Assembly (NCBI GenBank): GCA_031402435.1
Contig: JANNSJ010000029.1
Span: forward strand, 46,023-110,022
Reading direction: 5' to 3'
DNA: 64,000 nucleotides
Origin: UBA11986 sp031402435
GTDB lineage: Bacteria > Bacteroidota > Ignavibacteria > UBA10030 > UBA6906
Made by a program: the position numbers and the translations under genes. Of the stretch, positions 17,592-27,033 are shown piece after piece. Position 1 is the stretch's first letter. The number at the start of each line of letters is the position of its first letter. The notes beneath the pieces were generated by a model. It saw nothing but the letters and a program-made list of their open reading frames with translations, did not search any database and was not told the DNA's origin.

Positions 17592-18500
17592 TTAGAACCC
17601 GAATCCAAGTCCGGCCGAGAAATTTGTCACCGAACCAAGATTAACATCGCCATACAAATGCAATATGGCAAGATTGAGACCAAGGCCAATAGTACCACGA
17701 AACGTGTTGGCGCCATCGAGATCGAGGCTCACGTTCGGTGAACCCGACGTGGTGGCTGTGTAGGTCAGTTCCATTGAGCTGCTTTCGTATGCGAGGCCGC
17801 CGTACACTTCAAGAACAGAAAAGCTTTTGCTGGCCTGTGCACCAAAGGCGAGACTCTTCATATTGATCAGGTCGCCGAACTTGATCGTGTTCCAGAAAAT
17901 ACCGGCAGCGATATCAACGGGTGCGTCCGGAAGATACTGGCTGATACTGTGGCGGACGCCGATTCCAAAGAATGTGACTTTTGGCGCACCGCTGACCTCA
18001 GGAATCGGTAGCCCACGAATGATGACTTCTGTTCCATAGATGCTTCCGATGTGTAACTGCAACGCAGCAAGCGGGAACATCGTTGCGTTTAGTGCTCCAT
18101 CAGAGCCACGGTATTGGAGTCCGGTATTTTGATCCGTTGCTGTGCCGCCCTGGCCACCAAACACGGTTGCTGTCTGAAATGTCGGAGGGTTGTACCCGGT
18201 AGGTGCATTTGCCGTGAACACCTTGTTATCGTCCCCAACAACAGAACCCATCGCAATAACATTTACGGAAAGACTGAACCCCATTTGAGGGATTGCCGCC
18301 GAATGGTACCATCCCGCACTCATGTTCGCACCAAAAAAATCAGCCATGGGTTGTATATAACCGGTCACTTCGTTCTGTTTGAATGCTTTGACTGCCTTTT
18401 CAAGGTCAGACTGTGCACGAGCAGAGTTCAGGTCGACCAATACTGTCATCGCGAACAGGGCAGGTGCAATACACTTTAGAAACAGTCGCAAATGTCTCAT
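17592..18500 (-). CDS. Outer-membrane beta-barrel protein (DUF6588-like)
   Basis: The start at ATG 18500 is fixed by GGAGG four bases upstream (302 residues); the longer frame to 18620 would cross the promoter. A signal peptide ends near SARAQ (residue 30). Alternating hydrophobic strands follow and the protein ends GLGFGF, with the terminal Phe expected of a BAM substrate. Size and layout resemble the DUF6588 family of Bacteroidota and Chlorobi, but that assignment is from memory of the pattern. Function unknown. Confidence 0.7.
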   Translation of the reverse strand: MRHLRLFLKCIAPALFAMTVLVDLNSARAQSDLEKAVKAFKQNEVTGYIQPMADFFGANMSAGWYHSAAIPQMGFSLSVNVIAMGSVVGDDNKVFTANAPTGYNPPTFQTATVFGGQGGTATDQNTGLQYRGSDGALNATMFPLAALQLHIGSIYGTEVIIRGLPIPEVSGAPKVTFFGIGVRHSISQYLPDAPVDIAAGIFWNTIKFGDLINMKSLAFGAQASKSFSVLEVYGGLAYESSSMELTYTATTSGSPNVSLDLDGANTFRGTIGLGLNLAILHLYGDVNLGSVTNFSAGLGFGF

Positions 18501-18549
18501 TGGACCTCCATCAAGGGTTATGGGGATAGGGGTATATAGGATCGCCAGC

Positions 18550-18578
18550 AATATATGTATTCTCTTTTTGACAGGCAA
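18550..18578 (-). promoter_or_regulatory. Sigma-70 promoter of the barrel and small secreted protein genes
   Basis: On the minus strand: TTGCCT, 17 bases, TATATT. Predicted start is near 18543, with a leader of about 43 bases. Confidence 0.55.
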
Positions 18579-18622
18579 CCTCAAGATGGTGATGTGAAGC
18601 ACCACGAAACAGGATGGCAAAT

Positions 18623-19612
18623 CTATGGTACGTTGTCACTACCCGGAATGGGGGTTTTATGGAGGAGGTCAACGATTGATTTCATGTCGGCCGGCAGATC
18701 AGAATCAAAGAATACCTCTTTCCGTGATGATGGATGGACAAAGCCGATTGTTTTGGCATGAAGTGCTTGTCGAGGGATGAGCTTCAGTAGATGCTGAACC
18801 TCGGCCTTCTGTTTTGGCGTTCCGGGGCCAGCAACGAGGTGCCGCCCGTTATACGTCGGGTCGCCGAAAACAGGATGGTTGATATGGGAAAGGTGAACCC
18901 GGATTTGATGAGTGCGGCCTGTACGTAATTTGAGCTTCACAAGGGAGAGGTAGGTAAACTGTTCGAGCACAGTGTACTCGGTGATAGCTTGTTTGCCTTC
19001 ATCCACCACGGCCATCTTCTTCCGGTCGGATTTGCTTCTTCCGAGCAGCGTTTCGATGATGCCGCTCTTCACCTTGAAAGTGCCCCATACAATTGCCTGG
19101 TACTCACGCTTGATTGAACGTGTGGCGAATTGTTTTGCGAGCTTTGCATGCGCGTTGTCAGTCTTTGCGATAACCATCAATCCGGAAGTGTCTTTATCCA
19201 GTCTGTGTACAACGCCGGGTCGTGTTTCATCATTCAACGTTGAGAGGTTATTGCAGTGATAGAGTAACGCGTTTACAAGCGTTCCCGTGTAATTACTGTA
19301 TGCAGGATGTGTTACCATACCGGCAGCCTTGTTGACGACGAGCAGATCATCGTCCTCATAGACAACATCAATCGGGATATTCTCGGGGAGAGCTTTCTGT
19401 GGAGGAGACTTCGGCAGTGTTATGTGGATGATTTCGCCCGGAGCGACAGGGTGGCTTGACTTTACAGTCTTGCCATTTACAAGCACGGCACCCTTGATGA
19501 TTGCTTGTTGGACTTTGTTGCGTGTGGCGTTCTCAACGTGGTTCGTAAGGAACACATCAAGGCGTTCTTTTTTCTTGCCGGCAGGAACGACTATCTCGAA
19601 CTCATACGGCAT
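18623..19612 (-). CDS. rluD: Large-subunit pseudouridine synthase, RluD-like
   Basis: The 329-residue protein has an N-terminal S4 RNA-binding domain (about 14-60) and an RluA-type catalytic domain with HRLDKDTSG at residues 136-144; Asp 139 is the catalytic residue. The RluD branch isomerises uridines in helix 69 of 23S rRNA. It follows lspA by nine bases, the usual lspA-rluD pairing, and is the last gene of the eight-gene unit. No Shine-Dalgarno sequence is visible. Confidence 0.92.
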   Translation of the reverse strand: MPYEFEIVVPAGKKKERLDVFLTNHVENATRNKVQQAIIKGAVLVNGKTVKSSHPVAPGEIIHITLPKSPPQKALPENIPIDVVYEDDDLLVVNKAAGMVTHPAYSNYTGTLVNALLYHCNNLSTLNDETRPGVVHRLDKDTSGLMVIAKTDNAHAKLAKQFATRSIKREYQAIVWGTFKVKSGIIETLLGRSKSDRKKMAVVDEGKQAITEYTVLEQFTYLSLVKLKLRTGRTHQIRVHLSHINHPVFGDPTYNGRHLVAGPGTPKQKAEVQHLLKLIPRQALHAKTIGFVHPSSRKEVFFDSDLPADMKSIVDLLHKTPIPGSDNVP

Positions 19613-19621
19613 TGAAGGAAC

Positions 19622-20239
19622 CTATGTGGGTCCGGGGTCGGAATGTCCGGAGTCGCTGGAGACCGGTTGAGCATCTGCCGCAATGGGGATGGATGAATTC
19701 TCGGTGCCAGTCTCGCTTCGATGGAAGAAGAGCAGCAACAGCACGCCCATTGTGACTGCTGCATCGGCAACATTGAACACGGGCCAGCGGGAGAGGTGGT
19801 ATCCCAGAATATCAATATTGAAGAAATCCACATCGAAGAAGTCTACAACTTTTCCATAAAACAGGGGAGCTTCACCATAGAACACTCCGTAAAACACACG
19901 GTCGATAAGGTTGCCGATGGCTCCGCCAAGAATCATCGCAAGGGAGAGGCGCAAGCCGAGTGATTCATCCCGTGTTTTATAGAGATAGAAGAATATAGCG
20001 ATGCTTGCCAGTATGGAGAAAAGGGAAAAGAACAGCTTTCCGCCGATATCGATACCGAAGGCCATGCCGGGGTTTTCGATGTAGGTGAGTCTGAAGAACT
20101 CTCCGAGGATGGGTCTGCTTGAACCGTACTGCATCCCGTCAATTGAGATCCCAAGCGAAGGAAGAAAGATTCCCTTGACGAGCAGCTTGCTCACTTGATC
20201 GGTGATGACGATGAGGGCAGAAACAATCAACACGCGCAC
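19622..20239 (-). CDS. lspA: Lipoprotein signal peptidase (signal peptidase II)
   Basis: This inner-membrane aspartyl protease cleaves prolipoproteins. It has four membrane helices and both catalytic-Asp motifs, KVVDFFDVD and FNVADAAV, plus NLIDRVFYG. At 205 residues it is longer than usual because of a Ser, Asp and Pro rich C-terminal tail of about 30 residues. The start is GTG 20239. The window encodes at least six probable lipoprotein substrates. Confidence 0.95.
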   Translation of the reverse strand: MRVLIVSALIVITDQVSKLLVKGIFLPSLGISIDGMQYGSSRPILGEFFRLTYIENPGMAFGIDIGGKLFFSLFSILASIAIFFYLYKTRDESLGLRLSLAMILGGAIGNLIDRVFYGVFYGEAPLFYGKVVDFFDVDFFNIDILGYHLSRWPVFNVADAAVTMGVLLLLFFHRSETGTENSSIPIAADAQPVSSDSGHSDPGPT

Positions 20240-20254
20240 TCGGCAGGTCTCCGA

Positions 20255-20854
20255 TCAGCTTAGACGTTTTTTTGCAAGCGCGGCGCGTCCACGCTCACAC
20301 GGAAGGCCGGTATTCTTAAACTCGGCACATGTTGTTGCTGTTGGTACGGCAATAAGGCGCTCCTTGGGAACAAGCAGTTGGCAGGTTTTGCACAGGCCGT
20401 AGGTTCCCTCACTAATACGTACCAGCGCATCGTCAAGCTGGTTAACAAACTTGCTCCCACGGGATGCAAACAGGAATGTTTTCTCCCGCTCCATGGCATC
20501 GGTCCCCTGTTCCATGTGCAGCGAATATGTTGAGCTTTCGCTGACATACTCACCAGTGGTAACGTCCATCATGCTTTCCTTCAATGTGTCAAGCTCTTCG
20601 ATCGTCTCCTTCCTCTTCTCAATGATGAGTTCCTTGAATGCCTTCACTTCTTCGGCCGTATGTTTCTTGGGCCCGAGAAGTTTGGCCATCTTATCATCTT
20701 GGACCTTCTTCGTGGCCAGTTTTGCATTCCGAACCGCCACTGCTTTTTTAAGATTTGTCTTTGCCTTCTTCAGTTGCTTTGCACGTTTGGATGCACGATC
20801 CTTCATGATTTCAACGGTGGACTTGACAACTGCTTTCGATCCCCTGGCTGCCAT
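20255..20854 (-). CDS. TraR/DksA-type zinc-finger protein with basic N-terminal tail
   Basis: The 199-residue protein has a Lys/Ala-rich N-terminal 60 residues resembling a histone-like or coiled tail, then a coiled coil and a C-terminal DksA-type finger. The finger reads C-x2-C, 17 residues, then a single Cys where C-x2-C is expected; a Phe (CAEF) takes the fourth ligand position, although another Cys lies nine residues on. DksA relatives bind the RNA polymerase secondary channel. AAGGAG supports ATG 20854. It sits between ileS and lspA, a recurrent neighbourhood in this group. Confidence 0.85.
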   Translation of the reverse strand: MAARGSKAVVKSTVEIMKDRASKRAKQLKKAKTNLKKAVAVRNAKLATKKVQDDKMAKLLGPKKHTAEEVKAFKELIIEKRKETIEELDTLKESMMDVTTGEYVSESSTYSLHMEQGTDAMEREKTFLFASRGSKFVNQLDDALVRISEGTYGLCKTCQLLVPKERLIAVPTATTCAEFKNTGLPCERGRAALAKKRLS

Positions 20855-20871
20855 GCACTCTCCTTGTGTTT

Positions 20872-23800
20872 TTAACCTTGTGGACGACGTTCAATTCCTA
20901 CTTCAACTTCCTCACCGTTGACATCAAGCTTCTGGGAATACTCACCAGGCTTGAACACATCAGATAACTCAACGGCAAGGGTTTCACTTTTGATGTAACT
21001 ACTCATTGGTTGAACCGCCCGGTGAAGTTTTTCAGAACCGCGGTAGAAGAGCGCAATCCGGTCGGTCACCAGAAACCCCGCATCCTTTCGCATGTTTTGA
21101 ATACGATTCACAATCTCTCTTGCAAACCCTTCGGCAACCAGCTCATCGGTCAACGCCGTATCAAGTGCAACAGTGACACCACCATCCGACCCGACGAGCC
21201 ATCCCTGGATGTCCTCACGAATGATCTCGACATCTTCCTTGCCGATTGAAAAGGTGGTGCCATTCACCGCCAGCTCAATATTGCCCGTAGCTTCGAGTTG
21301 ACCGATTTCTGTCGCATTGAGCTGCTTGATACGCTCCGCAACCTGCTTTACTGATTTCCCGAATTTCGGTCCGATCGATTTGAAGTTTGCCTTCGCGGAC
21401 TTCCTGACGATGCCGGACTCGTCGGTAACATACTCAATCTTCTTTACATTGATCTCGTCCAGAATCATGCCTTCCATCTGGCTGACGATCTCCCGTTCGC
21501 GGTCACTGGTGACCGGAAGAATGATCCGCTGTAACGGCTGCCGCACTTTCAGATTCGACTTCATCCGCATTGCACGCACGAGCATAACGATTTTCTGCGC
21601 CCGTTTCATCTTCTCTTCGAGCGCAGCATCGATGAGCTGTCCGTTGGAAGTGGGAAGATATGCAAGATGGACAGATTCAGCATCTTCATGTTGTGCAACG
21701 ATATTCAGATTACGGTACAACTCTTCACTCAAGAATGGCGCAAAGGGCGCCATGAGTTTGCTGACTGTGCTCAGGCATTCATACAATGTCTGGTATGCAG
21801 CGGTCTTGTCGCGCCCTTTTTCGCTCTTCCAGAATCGTCTCCGGTTCCTCCGAACATACCAGTTGGAGAGCTGATCTATTGTGAACTCGCTCACGCCCTT
21901 TGCTGCTTTCGTGACATCATACGCATCCATGTACGAAACGTACCGCTTCACAAGCGAGTTCAGTTCGGAAATGATCCACTGGTCGATCTCCTGGCGTTCC
22001 GCAACCGGAACGGGAGGTTCCGAATATGAGAACTTGTCGATGTTGGCGTACAGGGCGAAAAACGAGTACGTATTGACGAGCGTTCCGAAGAACTTTCGCT
22101 GGACTTCACCAAGCCCTTCTTCATCGAACATGGTGGGCCGCCACGGCGGACTCGTTGTCACCAGATACCATCGCGTTGTATCCGCGCCGTACTTCGCGAG
22201 AATGGCAAACGGGTCAACGGTGTTGCCTTTCGACTTGGACATTTTCTGTCCTTCCTTGTCAAGGATCAACTCGTTGACGAGGATGTTCTTGTACGCCTGT
22301 TTGTTGAAAAGGAACGTGCCGATGGCGTGCAGAGAATAAAACCACCCGCGCGTCTGGTCGATTCCTTCGCAGATGTAGTCTGCCGGATACTGCTCACCGG
22401 AATCAAGGAGTTGTTTGTTCTCGAACGGATAGTGCCACTGGGCAAAGGGCATAGATCCTGAATCAAACCACGCATCAATCACCTCCGACGTCCGCTTCAT
22501 CGCCCCACCACATACACAGGCGAACGTTATCGCGTCCACGGATGGTTTGTGCAGGTCAAGAGGTTCTGTAACATTCTTACCTTCACACAATTCTTTAATG
22601 CTTCCTACGCATTTCTGTGCTTTGCAAGTTTCGCAGACCCAAATGGGAAGCGGTGTACCCCAGAACCTGTCGCGTGAGAGCGCCCAGTCCTTGTTCTCCT
22701 CCAGCCAATTTCCAAAACGACCCTCGCCAACTTCCGGAGGTACCCAGTTGATCTGCTTGTTCATCGTGACCATCTTGGTGGCATACTTCGTGGTGCTAAT
22801 GTACCACGATTCACGTGCGTAGTAGAGAAGAGGAGTCTTGCAGCGCCAGCAATGCGGGTAGCTGTGCGTGATCGTCTCTTTCCTGTAGAGGATGTGCCGC
22901 GCTTTGAGATTTTGTATGATGAGTGGGTCGGCGTCCTTCACAAACTTTCCGGCGAAGTCCGTCACTTCGGGACCGAATTCACCGCTCTTGTTCACCGGGT
23001 GGATGGTTGGGAGGCTGTACTTCTTCGATGTCTGATAATCGTCTTCGCCATACGCTGGCGCGAGGTGGACGATGCCGGAGCCGTCTTCGGTCGTGACGAA
23101 ATCCGCTTCAACAACGTAGTGGGCTTTTTGATCAACAGGATGATAATTGAAGATGCGCTCATACTCAATGCCCACAAGCGCCTTTCCTTTTATTTTCTCC
23201 AATACGGTATATTCGCCCTCCAATACACCAAGGCGCGCTTCAGCAAGAATCAGCTTCTCCTCTTTGTGCTCGACTTTGACATAGTCAACTTTTGGAGCGA
23301 CGGCAAGAGCGACGTTGGAGATCAACGTCCAGGGTGTTGTTGTCCAGACGAGGAAGGAAGTGTCGGGCTGGCTCTTCAGCCTCATCTTCACATACACACT
23401 CGGATCTTTCACATCCTGATAACCAAGCGAGACTTCGTGTGAAGACAGCGGCGTCTCACATCGCGGGCAATACGGCTGAATCTTGTATCCCTTGTAGATC
23501 ATCCCCTCGTCGAAGAACCGCTTGAGCGCCCACCAGACAGATTCGATATAGTTGTTCTCAAAGGTGATGTACGGCCTGGTCATATCGACCCAGTAGCCCA
23601 TCTGCTCCGTCATCAGTTCCCATTCGCCTTTGTACTTCCACACCGATTCGCGGCATTTCTTATTGAACTCCGCGACGCCGTACTTCACGATCTCGTCTTT
23701 GTGTTTGAAGCCGAGCATCTTCTCGACTTCAATCTCGACAGGAAGCCCGTGCGTGTCCCAGCCGGCTTTCCGGTGTACTTGAAATCCGCGCATGGTCTTG

Positions 23801-24012
23801 TAACGGCACACAAGATCCTTGAGCGCTCTGCTCATCACGTGGTGAATGCCGGGACGTCCATTGGCTGTAGGCGGGCCCTCGTAGAAGGTAAAGCCGGGCT
23901 TCCCTTCACGAGTGGTGATGCTCTTCTCGAAGATGCCATGCTCTTTCCAGAACGCGAGGATGCCCTTCTCGACTTCCGGATAGGAGAGTTTCTCTGTAAG
24001 TTCTTTAAACAT
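20872..24012 (-). CDS. ileS: Isoleucyl-tRNA synthetase
   Basis: This 1046-residue class I synthetase has the HIGH-motif variant GIHH near residues 56-59, a large editing domain (about 190-390), KMSKSKGN and a C-terminal anticodon-binding region. Length and sequence agree with the long, eukaryote-like IleS form common in Bacteroidota. The start is ATG 24012, preceded by an in-frame TTG. It follows the SIMPL gene with essentially no gap. Confidence 0.97.
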   Translation of the reverse strand: MFKELTEKLSYPEVEKGILAFWKEHGIFEKSITTREGKPGFTFYEGPPTANGRPGIHHVMSRALKDLVCRYKTMRGFQVHRKAGWDTHGLPVEIEVEKMLGFKHKDEIVKYGVAEFNKKCRESVWKYKGEWELMTEQMGYWVDMTRPYITFENNYIESVWWALKRFFDEGMIYKGYKIQPYCPRCETPLSSHEVSLGYQDVKDPSVYVKMRLKSQPDTSFLVWTTTPWTLISNVALAVAPKVDYVKVEHKEEKLILAEARLGVLEGEYTVLEKIKGKALVGIEYERIFNYHPVDQKAHYVVEADFVTTEDGSGIVHLAPAYGEDDYQTSKKYSLPTIHPVNKSGEFGPEVTDFAGKFVKDADPLIIQNLKARHILYRKETITHSYPHCWRCKTPLLYYARESWYISTTKYATKMVTMNKQINWVPPEVGEGRFGNWLEENKDWALSRDRFWGTPLPIWVCETCKAQKCVGSIKELCEGKNVTEPLDLHKPSVDAITFACVCGGAMKRTSEVIDAWFDSGSMPFAQWHYPFENKQLLDSGEQYPADYICEGIDQTRGWFYSLHAIGTFLFNKQAYKNILVNELILDKEGQKMSKSKGNTVDPFAILAKYGADTTRWYLVTTSPPWRPTMFDEEGLGEVQRKFFGTLVNTYSFFALYANIDKFSYSEPPVPVAERQEIDQWIISELNSLVKRYVSYMDAYDVTKAAKGVSEFTIDQLSNWYVRRNRRRFWKSEKGRDKTAAYQTLYECLSTVSKLMAPFAPFLSEELYRNLNIVAQHEDAESVHLAYLPTSNGQLIDAALEEKMKRAQKIVMLVRAMRMKSNLKVRQPLQRIILPVTSDREREIVSQMEGMILDEINVKKIEYVTDESGIVRKSAKANFKSIGPKFGKSVKQVAERIKQLNATEIGQLEATGNIELAVNGTTFSIGKEDVEIIREDIQGWLVGSDGGVTVALDTALTDELVAEGFAREIVNRIQNMRKDAGFLVTDRIALFYRGSEKLHRAVQPMSSYIKSETLAVELSDVFKPGEYSQKLDVNGEEVEVGIERRPQG

Positions 24013-24015
24013 CAA

Positions 24016-24711
24016 TTACTTCAATTCAAACGAAACTGAAACCTGCGCGTTGATGGCTACTTCGCCGTTCATGACGGGTGCTGCGGCAGTCGAGGCATCC
24101 ATCATCATAGCGCGTCCCATGACAGGTGAAGGATACGATACCGACTCGGTAATAGTCATGACTTTACCGAGTGTTGCTCCAAGCTCCTTTGCAAGAACAT
24201 CTGCCCGCGCTTGTGCGTCAGCGGCTGCCCGCTTTAGAGCGTCGCGTTCCAGCTCGCGCTGTTTGGACGACTCATACATCAACCCGCTGAAATTTGTCAC
24301 TCCGCTCATCACTGCCTTGTCAAGAAATTCTCCCACCTTGTCCATCAGCTTGCCTTTGAAGAGCACCGTAAATTCATTCACGCCGGTATACCCGATAATC
24401 GGTGGAGGCTGGATGTTTCTCTGGTAGTCAAGAATAGCAGAGACCGTAACGCGAGAGGTCTGAATATCTTTTGGATCGATTCCGTATCCCTTGAGGAGAG
24501 TTAGAACTTCAGCGGTTTTCGCACTTGCCTGCTTCATTGCTTCAGAAGCAGATTCGGCTCTTGTGTTGACCTGCACGTTCAACCTCACCTGATCGGGTAC
24601 GGTAGACAACTTGCCGAGGCCTTGCACGTTGATTGTACGTGCACCGGTTGGCTTGTCCTGTTGCGCGAACACTGTCGTTGCGCACATTAATAACGCGAGA
24701 AGAAATTTCAT
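24016..24711 (-). CDS. Periplasmic SIMPL-domain (DUF541) protein
   Basis: The 231-residue exported protein has a signal peptide ending around VFAQQ (residue 18) and the SIMPL fold. Landmarks are INVQGLGKLSTVPDQVRLNVQVNT at the N terminus and the helix rich in Ala, Arg and Glu (ALKRAAADAQARADVLAKELG). Relatives are linked to oxidative stress and outer-membrane proteins without a defined activity. It is encoded between pnp and ileS. Confidence 0.88.
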   Translation of the reverse strand: MKFLLALLMCATTVFAQQDKPTGARTINVQGLGKLSTVPDQVRLNVQVNTRAESASEAMKQASAKTAEVLTLLKGYGIDPKDIQTSRVTVSAILDYQRNIQPPPIIGYTGVNEFTVLFKGKLMDKVGEFLDKAVMSGVTNFSGLMYESSKQRELERDALKRAAADAQARADVLAKELGATLGKVMTITESVSYPSPVMGRAMMMDASTAAAPVMNGEVAINAQVSVSFELK

Positions 24712-24753
24712 AGAATTATTTTCCTTTGAAATGGGAAACCGGATCGGATAGTA

Positions 24754-25575
24754 CTACAACTTCTCCACAACACCCTTCATGATTGCCGTGAGCTTCGGCT
24801 CTGTCTGGCCGGCCACCGCAATGATCTCTTCGACGTTGGCAGGTTGGAGCGAATCAGGAAAACATTCATCGGTAATGATGGAGAATCCCAACACCTGCAG
24901 ACCCATGTGGTTTGCAACGATATTCTCAGGAACGGTTGACATTCCCACAGCGTCGGCTCCGATGAGCCGCAAGAACCGGTACTCAGCGCGTGTCTCGAGA
25001 TTCGGTCCGGGCACGGCAACGAAGACGCCGCGTTCGGTACGGATCTTCATCTCCAACGCGACTTGCTGGGCAAGAGCGATGAGCGTTTTCGTATACGGCT
25101 CCGACATATCCGGGAAGCGAGGCCCCAGGGTGTCATCATTCGGTCCGATCAATGGATTGTCGCCAAGCAGGTTGATGTGGTCGGTGATGATCATGATCGT
25201 ACCACGGGAGAATTGCGGGTTCATTCCGCCTGCGGCATTGGAGATAAGCAGCGTCTTGACTCCGAGGAACTTCATCACGCGTACAGGGAATGTCACCTGC
25301 TGCATGGTGTATCCTTCGTAATAGTGAAAGCGCCCCTGCATGGCAACGACGCTCTTTCCTCCAAGAGTCCCGAAGATCAGCTTGCCTTGGTGCGATTCGA
25401 CAGTCGAGATCGGAAAATGGGGAATGTTGCCGTAGTCGATAATGACTTCGGGTTTGATTTCTTTCGCGAGTCCCCCCAGACCGGTGCCGAGGATGATGCC
25501 GATGGGAGGTTGCGCCTTGGTCTTCGTTCGCAGGAACGAAACCGCATCATCAATCTGCTTGCGTAATTCTGTCAT
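24754..25575 (-). CDS. pnp: Purine-nucleoside phosphorylase
   Basis: This trimeric-type purine-nucleoside phosphorylase (about 273 residues) cleaves purine nucleosides with phosphate. Landmarks are GTGLGG (phosphate site), SHQGKL, FHYYEGY, SNAAGGMN and GPNLETRAEYR with GADAVGMSTVPE (base and ribose site). ATG 25575 lies inside the divIVA-like gene, giving a 26-base overlap; an in-frame TTG at 25581 would extend it. Translation may be coupled to the upstream gene. Confidence 0.94.
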   Translation of the reverse strand: MTELRKQIDDAVSFLRTKTKAQPPIGIILGTGLGGLAKEIKPEVIIDYGNIPHFPISTVESHQGKLIFGTLGGKSVVAMQGRFHYYEGYTMQQVTFPVRVMKFLGVKTLLISNAAGGMNPQFSRGTIMIITDHINLLGDNPLIGPNDDTLGPRFPDMSEPYTKTLIALAQQVALEMKIRTERGVFVAVPGPNLETRAEYRFLRLIGADAVGMSTVPENIVANHMGLQVLGFSIITDECFPDSLQPANVEEIIAVAGQTEPKLTAIMKGVVEKL

Positions 25576-26107
25576 TTTCAATCGTCTTTAGGATATCATC
25601 AAGTTGAATCGAATCTTTGCCGGTTCCCTGTGATCCGTTGTTGCTTTCCATTGCATCGCCCCCCATTTCGAGTGTCTTGATGAGATCAAGTTCCGAACTA
25701 AGCAACACACGCATCCTGCCGATAAGAGAATCCCTTTTTGACTTGAGTTGACCAACATCGTGATTGAGTTTTGAAAGATCGTTATGCGCCTGGTCGAGAA
25801 GTTTGGTTGCCTTGAGTTCTGCTTCCCGTGTTATCAGCTCTGCTTCACGGCGCGCGGACTCATACGTCTTGGACATGGTCTCCTGTGCCTGGAGCAACGT
25901 TTGCTGGAGCGTTTTCTCGATCTGCCGGTAGTCTTTCAACTGGGTTTCGGTCTCCACCACCTTGTCCCGCAATTCCTTTTGTTGTTTCAGGGACTCCTCA
26001 AACTCGCTGGCCATCATGTCCATAAACGTATCGACTTCGACAGTATCATAGCCGCGCATGACCTTTTTGAATTCCTGCTTCTTGATATCGAGTGGCGTGA
26101 GTTTCAT
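25550..26107 (-). CDS. DivIVA-domain protein
   Basis: The start at ATG 26107 (185 residues) is set by GGAGG five bases upstream. The N terminus MKLTPLDIKKQEFKKVMRG matches the DivIVA lipid-binding domain (F-x-x-x-x-R-G-Y). A long coiled coil (about 35-145) and a polar tail follow. DivIVA proteins mark curved or septal membrane. The order YggS-like then DivIVA-like is the familiar cell-division neighbourhood. Confidence 0.88.
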   Translation of the reverse strand: MKLTPLDIKKQEFKKVMRGYDTVEVDTFMDMMASEFEESLKQQKELRDKVVETETQLKDYRQIEKTLQQTLLQAQETMSKTYESARREAELITREAELKATKLLDQAHNDLSKLNHDVGQLKSKRDSLIGRMRVLLSSELDLIKTLEMGGDAMESNNGSQGTGKDSIQLDDILKTIENDRITQAD

Positions 26108-26150
26108 GATTGCCTCCTGTGGGAGAGTGCCCCTCTGTGTTGCCGGGTGG

Positions 26151-26846
26151 TTAGTTTGGCTTTCTTCGAGATCCAAAGATTGCTGTTCCAATACGGATTA
26201 TTGTCGCTCCCTCATCAATTGCCACTTCAAAGTCGCCGGTCATTCCCATGGAAAGATGTTTCATCGAAACGTTGGGCTGCTGCAGTCTGGAGATTTCGTC
26301 CTTCAGCAGTCTCAACTGCCGGAACATTGGCCGTGACCCTTCCGGATCAGGAAGGAATGGCCCGATCGTCATCAGTCCGGATATCCGGATGTTTTCCATA
26401 TCTGCAAGCGACTTCACAAACTCGACGGTGTGAATGGGCGCTAATCCGAACTTTGATTTCTCACCCGTCGTATTCACTTCGAGAAGGATATCGATCGTTC
26501 GTCCTGCTTTCGCTGCTCTCTGACTTATTTCCCGGGCAAGTCCAACACTATCTACCGCATGGATCAAATGGATCCAGTCGATGACATGCTTGACCTTGTT
26601 CGATTGCAAGTGCCCGATGAAATGCCATCGGATGCGATCATCATTCAGGGAGGACCTTTTTTGGAGCAATTCCTGAACATAGTTCTCACCAACGTCTGTT
26701 ACACCATGTCGGACGACCTCTGCAACATGCTCTGCAGAAAAGGTCTTGCTCACGGCCAAAAGTGCTACATCTGCAGGGTCTCTTCCCGCAACCCGACATC
26801 TTTTGGCTATTCGACCCCGTATTTGCTCTATACTATCGCAGATCAT
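26151..26846 (-). CDS. PLP homeostasis protein, YggS/PLPBP family
   Basis: This 231-residue TIM-barrel binds pyridoxal phosphate through Lys 34 (LLAVSKTF). Family motifs GENYVQE and HFIGHLQSNK are present, and STGMTGDF is represented by LSMGMTGDFEVAI. YggS proteins buffer free PLP. It is the first gene of the eight-gene unit. The promoter at 26863-26891 leaves only about ten bases of leader before ATG 26846, and no Shine-Dalgarno sequence is present. Confidence 0.93.
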   Translation of the reverse strand: MICDSIEQIRGRIAKRCRVAGRDPADVALLAVSKTFSAEHVAEVVRHGVTDVGENYVQELLQKRSSLNDDRIRWHFIGHLQSNKVKHVIDWIHLIHAVDSVGLAREISQRAAKAGRTIDILLEVNTTGEKSKFGLAPIHTVEFVKSLADMENIRISGLMTIGPFLPDPEGSRPMFRQLRLLKDEISRLQQPNVSMKHLSMGMTGDFEVAIDEGATIIRIGTAIFGSRRKPN

Positions 26847-26862
26847 CGAAAACTAAACGTCC

Positions 26863-26891
26863 AATATAACCCAATGGCGCCTCAAAATCAA
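26863..26891 (-). promoter_or_regulatory. Sigma-70 promoter of the yggS-to-rluD operon
   Basis: On the minus strand: TTGATT, 17 bases, TATATT. Predicted start is near 26856. Confidence 0.65.
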
Positions 26892-26944
26892 TTCAAACCG
26901 AAGCCTTTTGCGTTGTTCTCAGTCCAACGCCACAACCCGGTTTC

Positions 26945-26972
26945 TTGACTTAGCGTGGATTTTTGATTTACT
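26945..26972 (+). promoter_or_regulatory. Candidate sigma-70 promoter of the large TPR gene
   Basis: TTGACT (26945-26950), 16 bases, TTTACT (26967-26972); leader of about 55 bases to ATG 27034. Confidence 0.4.
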
Positions 26973-27033
26973 TTGCTTCCAATGAAATGAGAAGTCGTGT
27001 CTCTTACTGTACCGACTACTTTATGAGGACATA

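Noticed and set aside
24754..25575. Frameshift suspected from the pnp/divIVA overlap
   Set aside because: Both proteins are full length with normal ends; a 26-base overlap is compatible with translational coupling.
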